DNA of 64,000 nt, taken from Acidobacteriaceae bacterium. Its GTDB lineage: Bacteria > Acidobacteriota > Terriglobia > Bryobacterales > Bryobacteraceae. Positions 46,893-56,745 of this stretch are shown here, one piece after another. Every line of letters begins with the position of its first letter. Position 1 is the first letter of the stretch. The notes below the pieces were generated by a model, which saw only the letters and a program-made list of their open reading frames with translations, was not told the origin of the DNA and did no database searches. The stretch is from NCBI GenBank assembly GCA_020247055.1, contig JADCJL010000172.1:22524-86523 (forward strand), in the 5' to 3' direction. A program made the translations under genes and the position numbers.

Positions 46893-47060
46893 GTGAACTT
46901 CTTGACGCGTCGTACCGCTCTTCTCTCCGCCGCCGCCGACTCCTACCGCGCACGCCGCACCCTGGCCTTCGATCCCAAAACCGAAAAAATCATCCCGCAA
47001 GCCCCCCCGCGCCCCGGCTACGAAGGCGACGGGGGTAATGTAAAAGAACCCACTAACTAA
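46893..47060 (+). CDS. Candidate 55-aa small ORF immediately upstream of the DJ-1/PfpI gene
   Basis: GTG start; MNFLTRRTALLSAAADSYRARRTLAFDPKTEKIIPQAPPRPGYEGDGGNVKEPTN, ends 3 nt before next ATG. Confidence 0.4.
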   Translation: MNFLTRRTALLSAAADSYRARRTLAFDPKTEKIIPQAPPRPGYEGDGGNVKEPTN

Positions 47061-47063
47061 TCC

Positions 47064-47630
47064 ATGCCAAACAAAGTACTCATCATCATCGGCGACGCCG
47101 CTGAGGCCCTCGACACCCTCTACCCCTTCTTCCGCCTGAAAGAGGCCGGTTACGACGTCGTCGTCGCTGGCCCCCAGGCCCGCCTCTACCACCTCGTCAT
47201 GCACGAAATCCCTCCGGGCTGGGATATCACCCGCGAAGGCCCCAGCTACCATCTGGCGGCCGACATCGCGTTTGCCGACGTCAACCCCGCAGAGTATCTC
47301 GGCCTGTTCGTCACCGGCGGCCGCGCCCCCGAGTATCTCCGCTACGACCAGCACCTGATGGCCATCACCCGGCACTTCTTCGCCGCCCAAAAGCCCGTCG
47401 CCAGCGTCTGCCACGGCGTTGAAATCATCGCCGCCGCCGATGTGATCCGCGGCAAACGCGTCGCCACCGTCGCCAAGTGCGCCATGGACGTCACCTTCTC
47501 CGGCGGCACCTTCGTCAATGACGGCTGTGTCCGCGATGGCAACCTCGTCAGCGGCCGCACCTGGCACGACAACCACCTGTTCATGCGCGAGTTCATGAAG
47601 ATGCTCGCCGAAGCCGAACCGGCCGCCTAA
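47064..47630 (+). CDS. DJ-1/PfpI family protein
   Basis: KVLIIIGDAAEALDTLYPFFRLKEAGYDV; KPVASVCHGVEIIAAADVIRGKRVA nucleophile elbow. Confidence 0.9.
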   Translation: MPNKVLIIIGDAAEALDTLYPFFRLKEAGYDVVVAGPQARLYHLVMHEIPPGWDITREGPSYHLAADIAFADVNPAEYLGLFVTGGRAPEYLRYDQHLMAITRHFFAAQKPVASVCHGVEIIAAADVIRGKRVATVAKCAMDVTFSGGTFVNDGCVRDGNLVSGRTWHDNHLFMREFMKMLAEAEPAA

Positions 47631-47748
47631 CCCGCCCCGCTCCCACCGTCCCCGGCGGCGCCCAGCGCGACCGGGCACCGCGCGAGCCGCCGCCGGCCGC
47701 CCGCAGTGCCCTCCCCTCGCTACAAGCACCGCCGGACTCCCACCCCGC

Positions 47749-48228
47749 TTAGATGTAGTACATCAGCCCCTCATCGTCGCCCTGCCTCGCCCGCGCCTTC
47801 GCCTCCTCCATCCGCGCGCACACCTGCGCCAGCGTCGTCCGGTCCAGAATCTCCGCCATCGCGTCGCGTACCTCGCGCATCACCATCCGCGTCCCGCACA
47901 ACTGATCGTCCACGCACTCCTCGCACTTCCGGTACGCCGTCTCGCTCGCGCACGGCAGCGGCGCCAGCGGCCCCTCCAGCAGCCGGATTACCGACCCCAT
48001 CGTCACCCGCTCCGGCGGCAGGCTTAACGAATAGCCCCCGCCCTTGCCCTTCTTACTCTCCACCAGCCCCTGCCGCTTCAGCCCCAGCAGAATCGCTTCG
48101 AGAAAATCCTGCGGAATCGACTCCTGCGCCGCCATCCGCGCAATCAGCGTCGGCCCCCGCCCGTAGTTCGCCGCCAGCACGTACAGCGCCCGCAGGGCGT
48201 ATTGGGTCTTTTTCGACAACGTCCGCAT
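47749..48228 (-). CDS. Rrf2 family transcriptional regulator
   Basis: KKTQYALRALYVLAANYGRGPTLIARMAAQESIPQDFLEAILLGLKRQGLVESKKGKGGGYSL; cysteine-rich CASETAYRKCEECVDDQLC. Confidence 0.9.
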   Translation of the reverse strand: MRTLSKKTQYALRALYVLAANYGRGPTLIARMAAQESIPQDFLEAILLGLKRQGLVESKKGKGGGYSLSLPPERVTMGSVIRLLEGPLAPLPCASETAYRKCEECVDDQLCGTRMVMREVRDAMAEILDRTTLAQVCARMEEAKARARQGDDEGLMYYI

Positions 48229-49331
48229 CAGTTCCCCCGCGGCGCCCCCGCCGGCCGGATCCGCGGCGGATTCTTTACGTACTCCGCCACATCCCGCGCC
48301 GCCTTCGTCTCAACGCCCGGCTTGCCCAGAAAGCCCAGATCCCGCATCCAGTCCATCATGCGGAACTGCCACGTCCCCAGCGGCATCCCGCCCCGGTCCG
48401 TTAACCCGCCCGTCATCCGGGTGCCGTCCGGCAGCGCATCGCCCGGGTGCCGCCCGTTGCCGTAAACATGCAGTTCGATATTCGGCACCCCCTTTGCGAG
48501 CATCGCCCCGAAGTAATCGAGCGCCCAGATGGCGTGCATCCGGTCGCCGGACCCGCCCGTGGCCAGAAACGCCGGCGGCACGTTGGCCGGAATCTCCGGG
48601 GCTGTCCGGTTCCGCGCAAACGGGCTCGGCCCCGGGTAGATCATCCCCACAAAGTCCGGCCGCGCGGAGACGCCCCGCAGCGGATCCCCCGGCTCGTTCC
48701 GCTGGCTCTCAAACTGCGGAAACAGCACCGCCGCGGGCGCGGAAAGCTCCGCGCCGGCCGAAAAACCAACGATGCCAATCTTCTGCGGATCAAACTGAAA
48801 CTCGGCGGCGTAAGCCCGCACCATCCGGATCGCCTGCAGCGCATCGTTCACCGCGTCCACCTCGGCCACGTAGCCGTCCTTGCGCAGCCGGTTGCGCAGA
48901 ATCACCGTGTTTACGCCGTAGTTGTAGAAGAACGGAACAAAATCCGCGCTCTCGCCCCCCACGTTCAAGGTATTGTGCCCCCCGCCCGCCGCCAGAATCA
49001 CCACCGCCCCCGTGTTCAGGTTCCGCTCGACGCGGTGGATCTCCATCGACGGGTTGTGGATGTTGACAATGCTGCTGATCCGCCCCGCCACCGTCTGGCT
49101 CATGTTGTAGACCTCGGCTTCCTTCACCCGGTCGGCCTTCAGCAGCGGCGAACCCGCCGGGTAGAGCGGCATCACAATCCCGCCCGGCAGAATCGGCTGC
49201 GGCGCGTACGGTCCGTCGCCCACCGGCCCCGGCGCCGGCAATCCCAGCGCCCGCGGCGCCGGCGGCAGTCCCTGCGCCGCCAAAGCCGGCGGCAGCAGCA
49301 GCAGCAAAAACAAGCAAACCTGTCTCGTCAT
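48228..49331 (-). CDS. Secreted alpha/beta hydrolase (esterase-like)
   Basis: IGIVGFSAGAELSAPAAVLFP nucleophile elbow; signal peptide. Confidence 0.8.
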   Translation of the reverse strand: MTRQVCLFLLLLLPPALAAQGLPPAPRALGLPAPGPVGDGPYAPQPILPGGIVMPLYPAGSPLLKADRVKEAEVYNMSQTVAGRISSIVNIHNPSMEIHRVERNLNTGAVVILAAGGGHNTLNVGGESADFVPFFYNYGVNTVILRNRLRKDGYVAEVDAVNDALQAIRMVRAYAAEFQFDPQKIGIVGFSAGAELSAPAAVLFPQFESQRNEPGDPLRGVSARPDFVGMIYPGPSPFARNRTAPEIPANVPPAFLATGGSGDRMHAIWALDYFGAMLAKGVPNIELHVYGNGRHPGDALPDGTRMTGGLTDRGGMPLGTWQFRMMDWMRDLGFLGKPGVETKAARDVAEYVKNPPRIRPAGAPRGN

Positions 49332-49361
49332 CTTTCGACGAGCCTAGCAGCATTGGCCCGC

Positions 49362-50741
49362 CTACTGCACCCCCAGCCAAGTGTAGAGGCCAATGACCAG
49401 AAACACCGCCGCGGTCTTGATCACCGTCATCCCCAGAATCTCCCGATACGCCTGCCGGTGCGTCAACCCCGTCACCGTCAGCAGCGTAATCACCGCTCCG
49501 TTGTGCGGCAGCGTATCCATCCCCCCGCTCGACATCGCCGCCACCCGGTGCAGCACCTCGGGCGATATCCCCGCCGCCAGTGCGTTCTGCAGATAGGTCT
49601 GCCCCATCGCCCCCAGCGCAATGCTCATCCCCCCCGACGCCGAGCCCGTAATGCCGCTCAGCACATTCGTCGTCACCGCCACATTCAGCAGCGGATCCCG
49701 CACCGACGCCGTCAGCCCCTCCCGCACCACCGCAAACCCCGGCAGCGCCGCGATCACCGCCCCGAAGCCGTACTCCGAGCCCGTGTTCAACGCCGCCAGC
49801 ACCGCCCCGTTCACCGCCCCCTGCAGCCCCGCCGTCACCCCCACCCGGATCCGCCGGAACGCCACCACCCCCACCAGTACAATCGCCGCCACCAGCGCCC
49901 CCTCCACCGCCCAGATCGCCGTCAGCTTCTCCACCTCCACCCGCGCCCCGTCCGGCAGCGCCACCGTCCTGCCGTAAGCCGCCGGAATCCACCCCGTCAG
50001 CAGCTTGTTCAAAACCCCCACCACCAGCAGCGGCGCCACCGCCAGCGCCGGATGCGGCAGCGGACCCGGCCACTCGGCAACCGGCTCGTTGGCGTGCCCC
50101 CCGCCGTAGCCTTCGCCCGCCCGCGCCGCCGCCCGCTGCCGCCACTGCAGATAAGCCATCCCCACCACCAGCACAAACCCTCCGCCGCACACCCCCAGCC
50201 ACGGCGCCGCCCACGTATCGGTCCCGAAAAAGGTCGTCGGAATGATGTTCTGAATCTGCGGCGTCCCCGGCAGCGCGTCCATGGTGAAGGTGAACGCCCC
50301 CAGCGCAATGGTGGCCGGAATCAGCCGCTTGGGCACGTCGGCCGTCCGGAACAGCTCCGCCGCAAACGGATACACCGCAAACGCCACCACAAACAGCGAC
50401 ACCCCGCCGTAAGTCAGAATCGCGCACACCAGCACCACCGCCAGCATCGCGTGCCGCGCCCCGATAAATGCCGTCACCGCGCTGATGATGGACCGCGCAA
50501 ATCCCGACAGCTCAATGAACTTGCCAAAGATCGCCCCCAGCAGAAACACCGGAAAATAGAGCTTCACAAAGCCCACCATCCGCTCCATGAACAGACCGGA
50601 GAACCACGCCGGCACCCACGCCGGATTGGTCAGCACCACCGCCAGCACCGCCGCCACCGGCGCAAACAGAATCACGCTCATGCCCCGGTAGGCCGCGTAC
50701 ATCAACAAACCCAGGGCCAGCAGAATGATCAGAACACTCAT
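49362..50741 (-). CDS. GntP-family permease
   Basis: Multi-TM; ITGSASGGMSIALGAMGQTYL and SSGGMDTLPHNGAVITLLTVTGLTHRQAYREI; ATG 50741 overlaps upstream stop. Confidence 0.85.
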   Translation of the reverse strand: MSVLIILLALGLLMYAAYRGMSVILFAPVAAVLAVVLTNPAWVPAWFSGLFMERMVGFVKLYFPVFLLGAIFGKFIELSGFARSIISAVTAFIGARHAMLAVVLVCAILTYGGVSLFVVAFAVYPFAAELFRTADVPKRLIPATIALGAFTFTMDALPGTPQIQNIIPTTFFGTDTWAAPWLGVCGGGFVLVVGMAYLQWRQRAAARAGEGYGGGHANEPVAEWPGPLPHPALAVAPLLVVGVLNKLLTGWIPAAYGRTVALPDGARVEVEKLTAIWAVEGALVAAIVLVGVVAFRRIRVGVTAGLQGAVNGAVLAALNTGSEYGFGAVIAALPGFAVVREGLTASVRDPLLNVAVTTNVLSGITGSASGGMSIALGAMGQTYLQNALAAGISPEVLHRVAAMSSGGMDTLPHNGAVITLLTVTGLTHRQAYREILGMTVIKTAAVFLVIGLYTWLGVQ

Positions 50742-52018
50742 GCGCCCCCCCGGTACCGCTCCACCCGCACCCGCGCCGTAATCGCGTGCGCCAGCATGTT
50801 CTCGAGCTCGCACTGCCGCGCCGTTACCTCCCCCGTCTCCACGCTCGCCTCCCGGCTCATCCGCTGATACGTGCAGGTCTTCAGAAACTTACCCACCCAC
50901 ACCCCGCCCGTGTACCGCGCCGCCCGGCTCGTCGGCAGGATATGGTTCGTGCCGATCGTCTTGTCCCCATAGGCCACCGTCGTCTCCTCGCCAATAAACA
51001 GCGAGCCGTAATTGGTCAGGTGCGCCAGATAGTAATCCACGTCCGCCACGTGCAGCTCCAGATGCTCCGGCGCATACCGGTCGCTTAACTCCACCGCCTC
51101 GGCCGCCGACCCGGCCACGTACACAATCCCGTTGTCCCGCCACGCCAGCTCCGCCACGTCCCGCGTGGGCAGCACCGCCAACTGCCGTTCCACCTCCGCC
51201 ATCGCGCGCCGCCCGAACTCCTCGCTCCGGCAGATCAGGCACACTCCGCTGTTCGGGTCATGCTCGGCCTGCCCCAGCAGGTCGCAGGCCACCAGCGCCG
51301 GGTCGGCGCTATCGTCGGCCAGCACCAGAATCTCCGTCGGCCCCGCCAGCAGGTCGATGCCGCAGCGCCCGAACAGCTGCCGCTTGGCCTCGGCCACAAA
51401 CCGGTTGCCCGCCCCGCATAAGATGTCCACCGGCTCGACGCCCCCCAGCCCAAACGCCATCAGCGCCAGCGCCGGCACCCCGCCCAGCGCGAAGATACGG
51501 TCCGCGCCGGCTTTGTGAATGGCGTTGATCGTCGCCGGATACCACCCCTGGCCCTTCACCGGCGGCGTACACGCCACAATCCGCTTCACCCCCGCCACCC
51601 GCGCCGGAATAATGCTCATCTGCGCCGACCCGAACATCGGATACCGGCCGCCCGGAATGTAGCTGCCCACCGCGTTCACCGGAATATGCCGGTGGCCGAG
51701 AATCACCCCCGGCCGCAGCTCCACCTCAAGCGGCAGCAGCGTCTGCCGCTGCGCCTCGGCAAAGCGCCGGACATTGTCCTGGCAGTACTCCGTGTCGCGC
51801 AACGCCTGCGCCGAGAGCCTCCCCACCGCCTCGGCAATCTGCGCCGGGGAAAGCTCAAAGTCGTCCGGGGCCCAGTCATCAAACTGCCGGCTGTAGCGGC
51901 GCACCGCGTCCATGCCCTCCCGTTCGAGCGCCAGGAGCATCCGCGTCACCAGCGCCGCCGTCTCGGCATCGTGTTCAAACAGCCGGTGCGTTCCGTCTTT
52001 GAGGATCTGCATCGGCAT
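50738..52018 (-). CDS. Histidinol dehydrogenase family protein (function uncertain)
   Basis: HKAGADRIFALGGVPALALMAFG...VDILCGAGNRFVAEAKRQLFGRCGIDLLAGPTEILVLADD; DLLGQAEHDPNSG. Confidence 0.85.
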   Translation of the reverse strand: MPMQILKDGTHRLFEHDAETAALVTRMLLALEREGMDAVRRYSRQFDDWAPDDFELSPAQIAEAVGRLSAQALRDTEYCQDNVRRFAEAQRQTLLPLEVELRPGVILGHRHIPVNAVGSYIPGGRYPMFGSAQMSIIPARVAGVKRIVACTPPVKGQGWYPATINAIHKAGADRIFALGGVPALALMAFGLGGVEPVDILCGAGNRFVAEAKRQLFGRCGIDLLAGPTEILVLADDSADPALVACDLLGQAEHDPNSGVCLICRSEEFGRRAMAEVERQLAVLPTRDVAELAWRDNGIVYVAGSAAEAVELSDRYAPEHLELHVADVDYYLAHLTNYGSLFIGEETTVAYGDKTIGTNHILPTSRAARYTGGVWVGKFLKTCTYQRMSREASVETGEVTARQCELENMLAHAITARVRVERYRGGA

Positions 52019-52085
52019 CTATGCTATCGCTTCCCCGCCGCGCCGCCAGCCTACCCCATACCAACCTGCCGCATACTAATCAGTA

Positions 52086-53564
52086 GTGCTCGACCTCTCC
52101 CGCGAACTCGGCTTCCGCTTCGATAACTCCTACGCCCGCGACCTGCCCGGCTGCTACGCCCCCGCCGCCGCCGCCCCTGCCCCCGCCCCCCGCCTCATCG
52201 CCTTCAATCAGGCGCTTGCTCGCGAACTCGGCCTCAACGCCGCCGCCCTCGACTCCCCCGTCGGCGCCGAAATCTTCTCCGGCAACTACGCCCCGCCCGG
52301 CTCCACGCCCCTCGCCCAAGCCTACGCCGGCCACCAGTTCGGCCACTTCGTGCCCCAGCTCGGTGACGGCCGCGCCCTCCTCCTCGGCGAACTGATCGAT
52401 ACTCACGGCCAGCGCCGCGATATCCAGTTCAAAGGCTCCGGCCGCACCCCCTTCTCCCGCGGCGGCGACGGCAAGGCCGCCCTCGGCCCCGTCCTCCGCG
52501 AATACATCCTGGGCGAGGCCATGCACGCCCTCGGCATCCCCACCACGCGCGCCCTTGCCGCCGCCGCCACCGGCGAATCCGTCTACCGCGAATCCCCCCT
52601 GCCCGGCGCCGTCCTCACCCGCGTCGCCGCCAGCCACATCCGCGTCGGGACGTTCCAGTTCTTCGCCGCCCGCGGCGATACCGCCAAACTCAAGCAGCTG
52701 GCCGATTACACCATCGCCCGCCACTACCCCGCTCTCGCCGCCGAAGCCAATCCCTACCTCGCCCTCCTCGCCGCCGTCAGCCTCCGCCAGGCCGAACTCA
52801 TCGCCCGCTGGATGCTCACCGGCTTCATCCACGGCGTCATGAACACCGACAACATGGCCATCTCCGGCGAAACCATCGACTACGGCCCCTGCGCCTTTCT
52901 CGATACCTACCACCCCGCCACCGTCTTCAGCTCCATCGACCACCGCGGCCGCTACGCCTACGGCCAGCAGCCCTCCATCGCCCGCTGGAATCTCACCCGC
53001 TTCGCCGAAACCCTCCTGCCCCTCATCGACGCCGACCCCCAGGCCGCCATCGCCCCCGCCACCGCCGTCCTCGAAGAGTTCGCCACCCACTACGACGCCG
53101 CCTGGCTCGCCGGCATGCGCGCCAAACTCGGCCTCCTCGCCCCGCCCGAACCCGCCGACCTCGCCCTCGCCAACAGCTTCCTCTCCCTCCTCGAGACCCA
53201 CAAAGTGGACTACACCCGGGCCTTCCGCGCCCTCTCCGCCGCCGCCCGCGGCGACGACGCCCCCCTCCGCGCCCTCTTCTCCCATCCCGCCCCCTTGGAC
53301 GCCTGGGCCCCTCTGTGGCGGGCCCGCCTCGCCGATCCCGCCGCCTCCGCCCGCGCCATGGACGCCGTCAACCCCCTCTACATCCCCCGCAACCATCTCG
53401 TCGAAGCCGCCCTCGCCGCCGCCGTCGAACGCGACGATCTCGCCCCGTTCACCGCCCTCCTGGACGTCCTCGCCCAGCCCTTCACCCCCCGCCCCGGCCT
53501 CGAACCCTACACCGAACCCGCCCCGCCGGGCAGCGCCCCCTACCGCACCTTCTGCGGCACCTGA
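52086..53564 (+). CDS. selO: Protein adenylyltransferase SelO (YdiU/UPF0061)
   Basis: [61 protein letters not shown]. Confidence 0.93.
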   Translation: MLDLSRELGFRFDNSYARDLPGCYAPAAAAPAPAPRLIAFNQALARELGLNAAALDSPVGAEIFSGNYAPPGSTPLAQAYAGHQFGHFVPQLGDGRALLLGELIDTHGQRRDIQFKGSGRTPFSRGGDGKAALGPVLREYILGEAMHALGIPTTRALAAAATGESVYRESPLPGAVLTRVAASHIRVGTFQFFAARGDTAKLKQLADYTIARHYPALAAEANPYLALLAAVSLRQAELIARWMLTGFIHGVMNTDNMAISGETIDYGPCAFLDTYHPATVFSSIDHRGRYAYGQQPSIARWNLTRFAETLLPLIDADPQAAIAPATAVLEEFATHYDAAWLAGMRAKLGLLAPPEPADLALANSFLSLLETHKVDYTRAFRALSAAARGDDAPLRALFSHPAPLDAWAPLWRARLADPAASARAMDAVNPLYIPRNHLVEAALAAAVERDDLAPFTALLDVLAQPFTPRPGLEPYTEPAPPGSAPYRTFCGT

Positions 53565-53642
53565 GATCCGGAAACCGAACCTCATATTCCTCTCGATCCG
53601 GCCGATGAGTTCCGTTTGGAGGAGGCAGCGAGCGAACGGATA

Positions 53643-56600
53643 GTGTCGGACCCCAATCGATTGCAGTTCCGAAGCGCTCTTCCCTCGCTTGCCCGCCGGG
53701 CTGCGGTCACGATGCTTGTGGCCGTGTCGCTCTCTTTTCTGGCCGCAACGATTCTGGGCGGCTTCTTCCTGGTCCGGCAGCTTGGCCAGCATGACGGCAG
53801 CGGTTCCTTGTCCGCCGCGGTCGCCCGTCACCAGGCGGCTCTTGAAACCCTGGCCGCTGTTCCAGATCTTCCGCCCCGTGCTCTCGCCCGCGTCGGCCAG
53901 CTCCATCCCAGCCTTCTCGGCCTTGTCGTCACCGGCCCCGATGGCCGCGTCCGCCAGCTCTACCGCGCCGCTGCGGTCTCCGCCCCGCTGCCGCGGGCGG
54001 AGGACGCCTCCGTCGCCGAACTCGACTACTTCGCGCAGCCCCGGCGGACCGGCCGCCCCTTCCTCTCTGGCCATTCCGGCCCGATTGTTACCCTCAGCGT
54101 CCCGGTTCGCGACGCCTCCGGCCATTTCGCCGGGGTGGTGGCGGGCCTCCTCGATTCGCGTCGTCTGCCGGCCGACGGCCCCGTTCCGGCCCCCCTGGGG
54201 GAGTTCCTTCTGGCGGCCGGGTTCCTGCTGCTTTCCGCCGGCGCGGCTGCCTGGTGGGCCGGTCGGCGCCTGGCCGGCCCCCTCTGTACGCCGCTGGCCG
54301 CCCTGGCCCGGCAGATCCAGCACTACAACCCGGCTGCCCCGGCCGCGTCTGCCGACGAGGCGGACGGTCCGGTCATCGAGTTCGCCGCCGTCCTCGCCGC
54401 CTTCCGTCAGTTGACGCAGCGCCTGGTTTTCGATCATCTCCGTTCAAAAGATCTCGTCGCCGATCTCGAGACGCAGTTGAGCCAGTCGGCCAGCCGGCTG
54501 GCCAACTCCGAGTCGCGTTACTTCCAGTTACTCGCTCGCACAAGCACGATCTCCTACAGCACCGGACCTACCGGTCTGCTGACCTCCTGGAACGAGGTGT
54601 TTGAACACCTGCTCGGGCCTGTGCCGCCCGGGGTGAAGATCCAGCACTGGCTCGATCGGCCCAGCCGCCATCTGTTGCAGCGCGCCGCGATCCGCCAGAT
54701 GCGGAGCTGCACCGATGTGGCCGAGGTCGAGTTCGCCGTCACCCTCCCCAACGGCGAATCCCGCTGCCTGGTGCAAACCAGCCGGCTCCTGCTCGATGCC
54801 CGGAACGGCGTCATGGGCTTTCAGGTCGTCGCCGAAGACGTGACCGAACAGCGCCGCGCCCGCCGCGCCCAGCAGGAGGCGGAAGAGCGTTACGCCCTCG
54901 CCGTGCGCGGCAGCAAGAACGGCATCTGGGATTGGGATCTCCGTACGGGTATCGTTTACTACTCGCCGCGCTGGCGGGAGATGCTCGGCATTCCGCCCGG
55001 TGCGCCCTGCGAGACGCCGGAAGCCTGGTTGAGCCGGGTTCACCCCGGGGATGTCCGCTCGCTGCGGGCCGACCTGAACTCCTTCCTTCGTCAGGACAAT
55101 ATCGAGCTCTTTGAATCCGAGCACCGCATCCAGCATGGGGACGGCACCTGGCGCTGGGTGATGACCTGCGGGGCGGCCGTCCGCGGAGCCGATGGCCGCG
55201 CCCTCCGCATCGCCGGTTCGGCCTCCGACATCACGGCCGGCAAACTGGTCGATCCCCTCACGGGCCTCCCGAACCGGCTCGCCGCCCTCGAACGGCTCGA
55301 ACAACTCCTCGGCCGGCAGCGGGACGATCCCAGCCGCCCCTTCGCGCTGCTGTTCCTGGACCTCGACCGCTTCAAAATGGTGAACGACAGCCTCGGCCAC
55401 GTCAAAGGCGACCACCTCCTGCTGGGCGTCTCCCGCCGCCTGATGGCTGCCCTCGATCAGGTTGATGGCGCTGTTGGTTTCGTCGGGCGCCTCGGCGGCG
55501 ACGAGTTTGTCGTCGTGCTCGATGACGCCCCCGGCGGGCGCATCGCCGTGGCCGTCGCGCAGGCCGTCCAGCGCCAGATGCAGGCTCCGTTCTCGCTCGA
55601 CGGCTCACTTCTGTTCGCTTCCACCAGCATCGGCATCGCCATCAGCGACCCCACGCAGACCTCTGCCGAGGACCTCCTGCGCAACGCCGATACCGCCATG
55701 TACCATGCCAAGAGCGGCGGCCGCGGCCGGTATCGCATCTTCGACAGCAGCATGCGCGCCACAGCGATCGCCCGCCTCTCGCTTGAAACCGACCTGCGCC
55801 ACGCTCTTGACGATGGTGAGTTCGAACTCTTCTATCAGGCCCAGGTCGATCTCACCACCGGACGCCTGTCCGGCTTTGAAGCCCTGGTCCGGTGGCAGCA
55901 CCCCACCCGCGGTCTTCTCCCGCCGGGCCAGTTCATCCATGCTGCCGAAGAGAACGGGCTTATCCTCCCGCTTGGCCGCTGGGTGCTCGAGCAGGGCTGC
56001 CGCCAGTTGGCCGCATGGCAATCCCGCCTGCCCGCCTGCGGCGACCTGTCGGTCAGCATCAACCTTTCCGCACTCCAGTTCAACGATCCCAAACTGGCGA
56101 CCCTGGTCGCCGCCGTGCTCGCCGAAACCGGCCTCGACCCCCACCGCCTCCATCTCGAGGTCACCGAAACAATGCTCGCCGCCGATCCCGCCGTCGCCCG
56201 GTCGACCCTCGAGGAGCTCTCCGCCATGGGGGTCGCTCTCGAAGTGGATGACTTCGGCACCGGATACTCCTGCCTCGGGCAGCTTCACCAACTGCCTTTC
56301 AATACCGTCAAGGTCGACCGCACCTTCATCCAGGCCATGGACTCGCAGCAATCCTCGCAGCAGGAGGGTCGCAAGATCGTCGAATCGATCGTCAACCTGT
56401 CCGGCAACCTCGGGATCAGCGTGATCGCCGAAGGGATTGAAAACGAAGACCACTGGGCGCAGCTCGCGCGTCTGGGCTGTAACATCGGGCAGGGCTACTA
56501 CTTCTCCCGTCCGGTCGATTCGGAAGCCGCCTTCGAACTGGCTGTTTGCCGCCTGAGCCAACCCTGGCCCGTGCCGGCCTCCCTGTCTGCTGATCCTGCC

Positions 56601-56681
56601 GCACTCCTCCAACTCGAACGGTCGCTGCGGGAGTCCCGCCTCACCCGGCCCTCGCCCCCACGGGAAGCCCAAGCCGAGTAA
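53643..56681 (+). CDS. Membrane PAS-GGDEF-EAL signalling protein
   Basis: N-terminal TM sensor region, PAS repeats, RLGGDEFVVVLDD, FEALVRWQHPTRGLLPPGQFIHAAEENGLI; GTG 53643 or TTG 53616 start. Confidence 0.92.
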   Translation: MSDPNRLQFRSALPSLARRAAVTMLVAVSLSFLAATILGGFFLVRQLGQHDGSGSLSAAVARHQAALETLAAVPDLPPRALARVGQLHPSLLGLVVTGPDGRVRQLYRAAAVSAPLPRAEDASVAELDYFAQPRRTGRPFLSGHSGPIVTLSVPVRDASGHFAGVVAGLLDSRRLPADGPVPAPLGEFLLAAGFLLLSAGAAAWWAGRRLAGPLCTPLAALARQIQHYNPAAPAASADEADGPVIEFAAVLAAFRQLTQRLVFDHLRSKDLVADLETQLSQSASRLANSESRYFQLLARTSTISYSTGPTGLLTSWNEVFEHLLGPVPPGVKIQHWLDRPSRHLLQRAAIRQMRSCTDVAEVEFAVTLPNGESRCLVQTSRLLLDARNGVMGFQVVAEDVTEQRRARRAQQEAEERYALAVRGSKNGIWDWDLRTGIVYYSPRWREMLGIPPGAPCETPEAWLSRVHPGDVRSLRADLNSFLRQDNIELFESEHRIQHGDGTWRWVMTCGAAVRGADGRALRIAGSASDITAGKLVDPLTGLPNRLAALERLEQLLGRQRDDPSRPFALLFLDLDRFKMVNDSLGHVKGDHLLLGVSRRLMAALDQVDGAVGFVGRLGGDEFVVVLDDAPGGRIAVAVAQAVQRQMQAPFSLDGSLLFASTSIGIAISDPTQTSAEDLLRNADTAMYHAKSGGRGRYRIFDSSMRATAIARLSLETDLRHALDDGEFELFYQAQVDLTTGRLSGFEALVRWQHPTRGLLPPGQFIHAAEENGLILPLGRWVLEQGCRQLAAWQSRLPACGDLSVSINLSALQFNDPKLATLVAAVLAETGLDPHRLHLEVTETMLAADPAVARSTLEELSAMGVALEVDDFGTGYSCLGQLHQLPFNTVKVDRTFIQAMDSQQSSQQEGRKIVESIVNLSGNLGISVIAEGIENEDHWAQLARLGCNIGQGYYFSRPVDSEAAFELAVCRLSQPWPVPASLSADPAALLQLERSLRESRLTRPSPPREAQAE

Positions 56682-56745
56682 GATCGGAGGCTTTGGCTCT
56701 CGGCCTCGTTTTGCTCTTCTCCTTCATTTCCTCGTATCATCGGGC

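Noticed and set aside
52080-54437. 785-aa minus-strand ORF opposite selO
   Set aside because: Gly/Glu/Val-rich shadow ORF crossing two confident plus-strand genes
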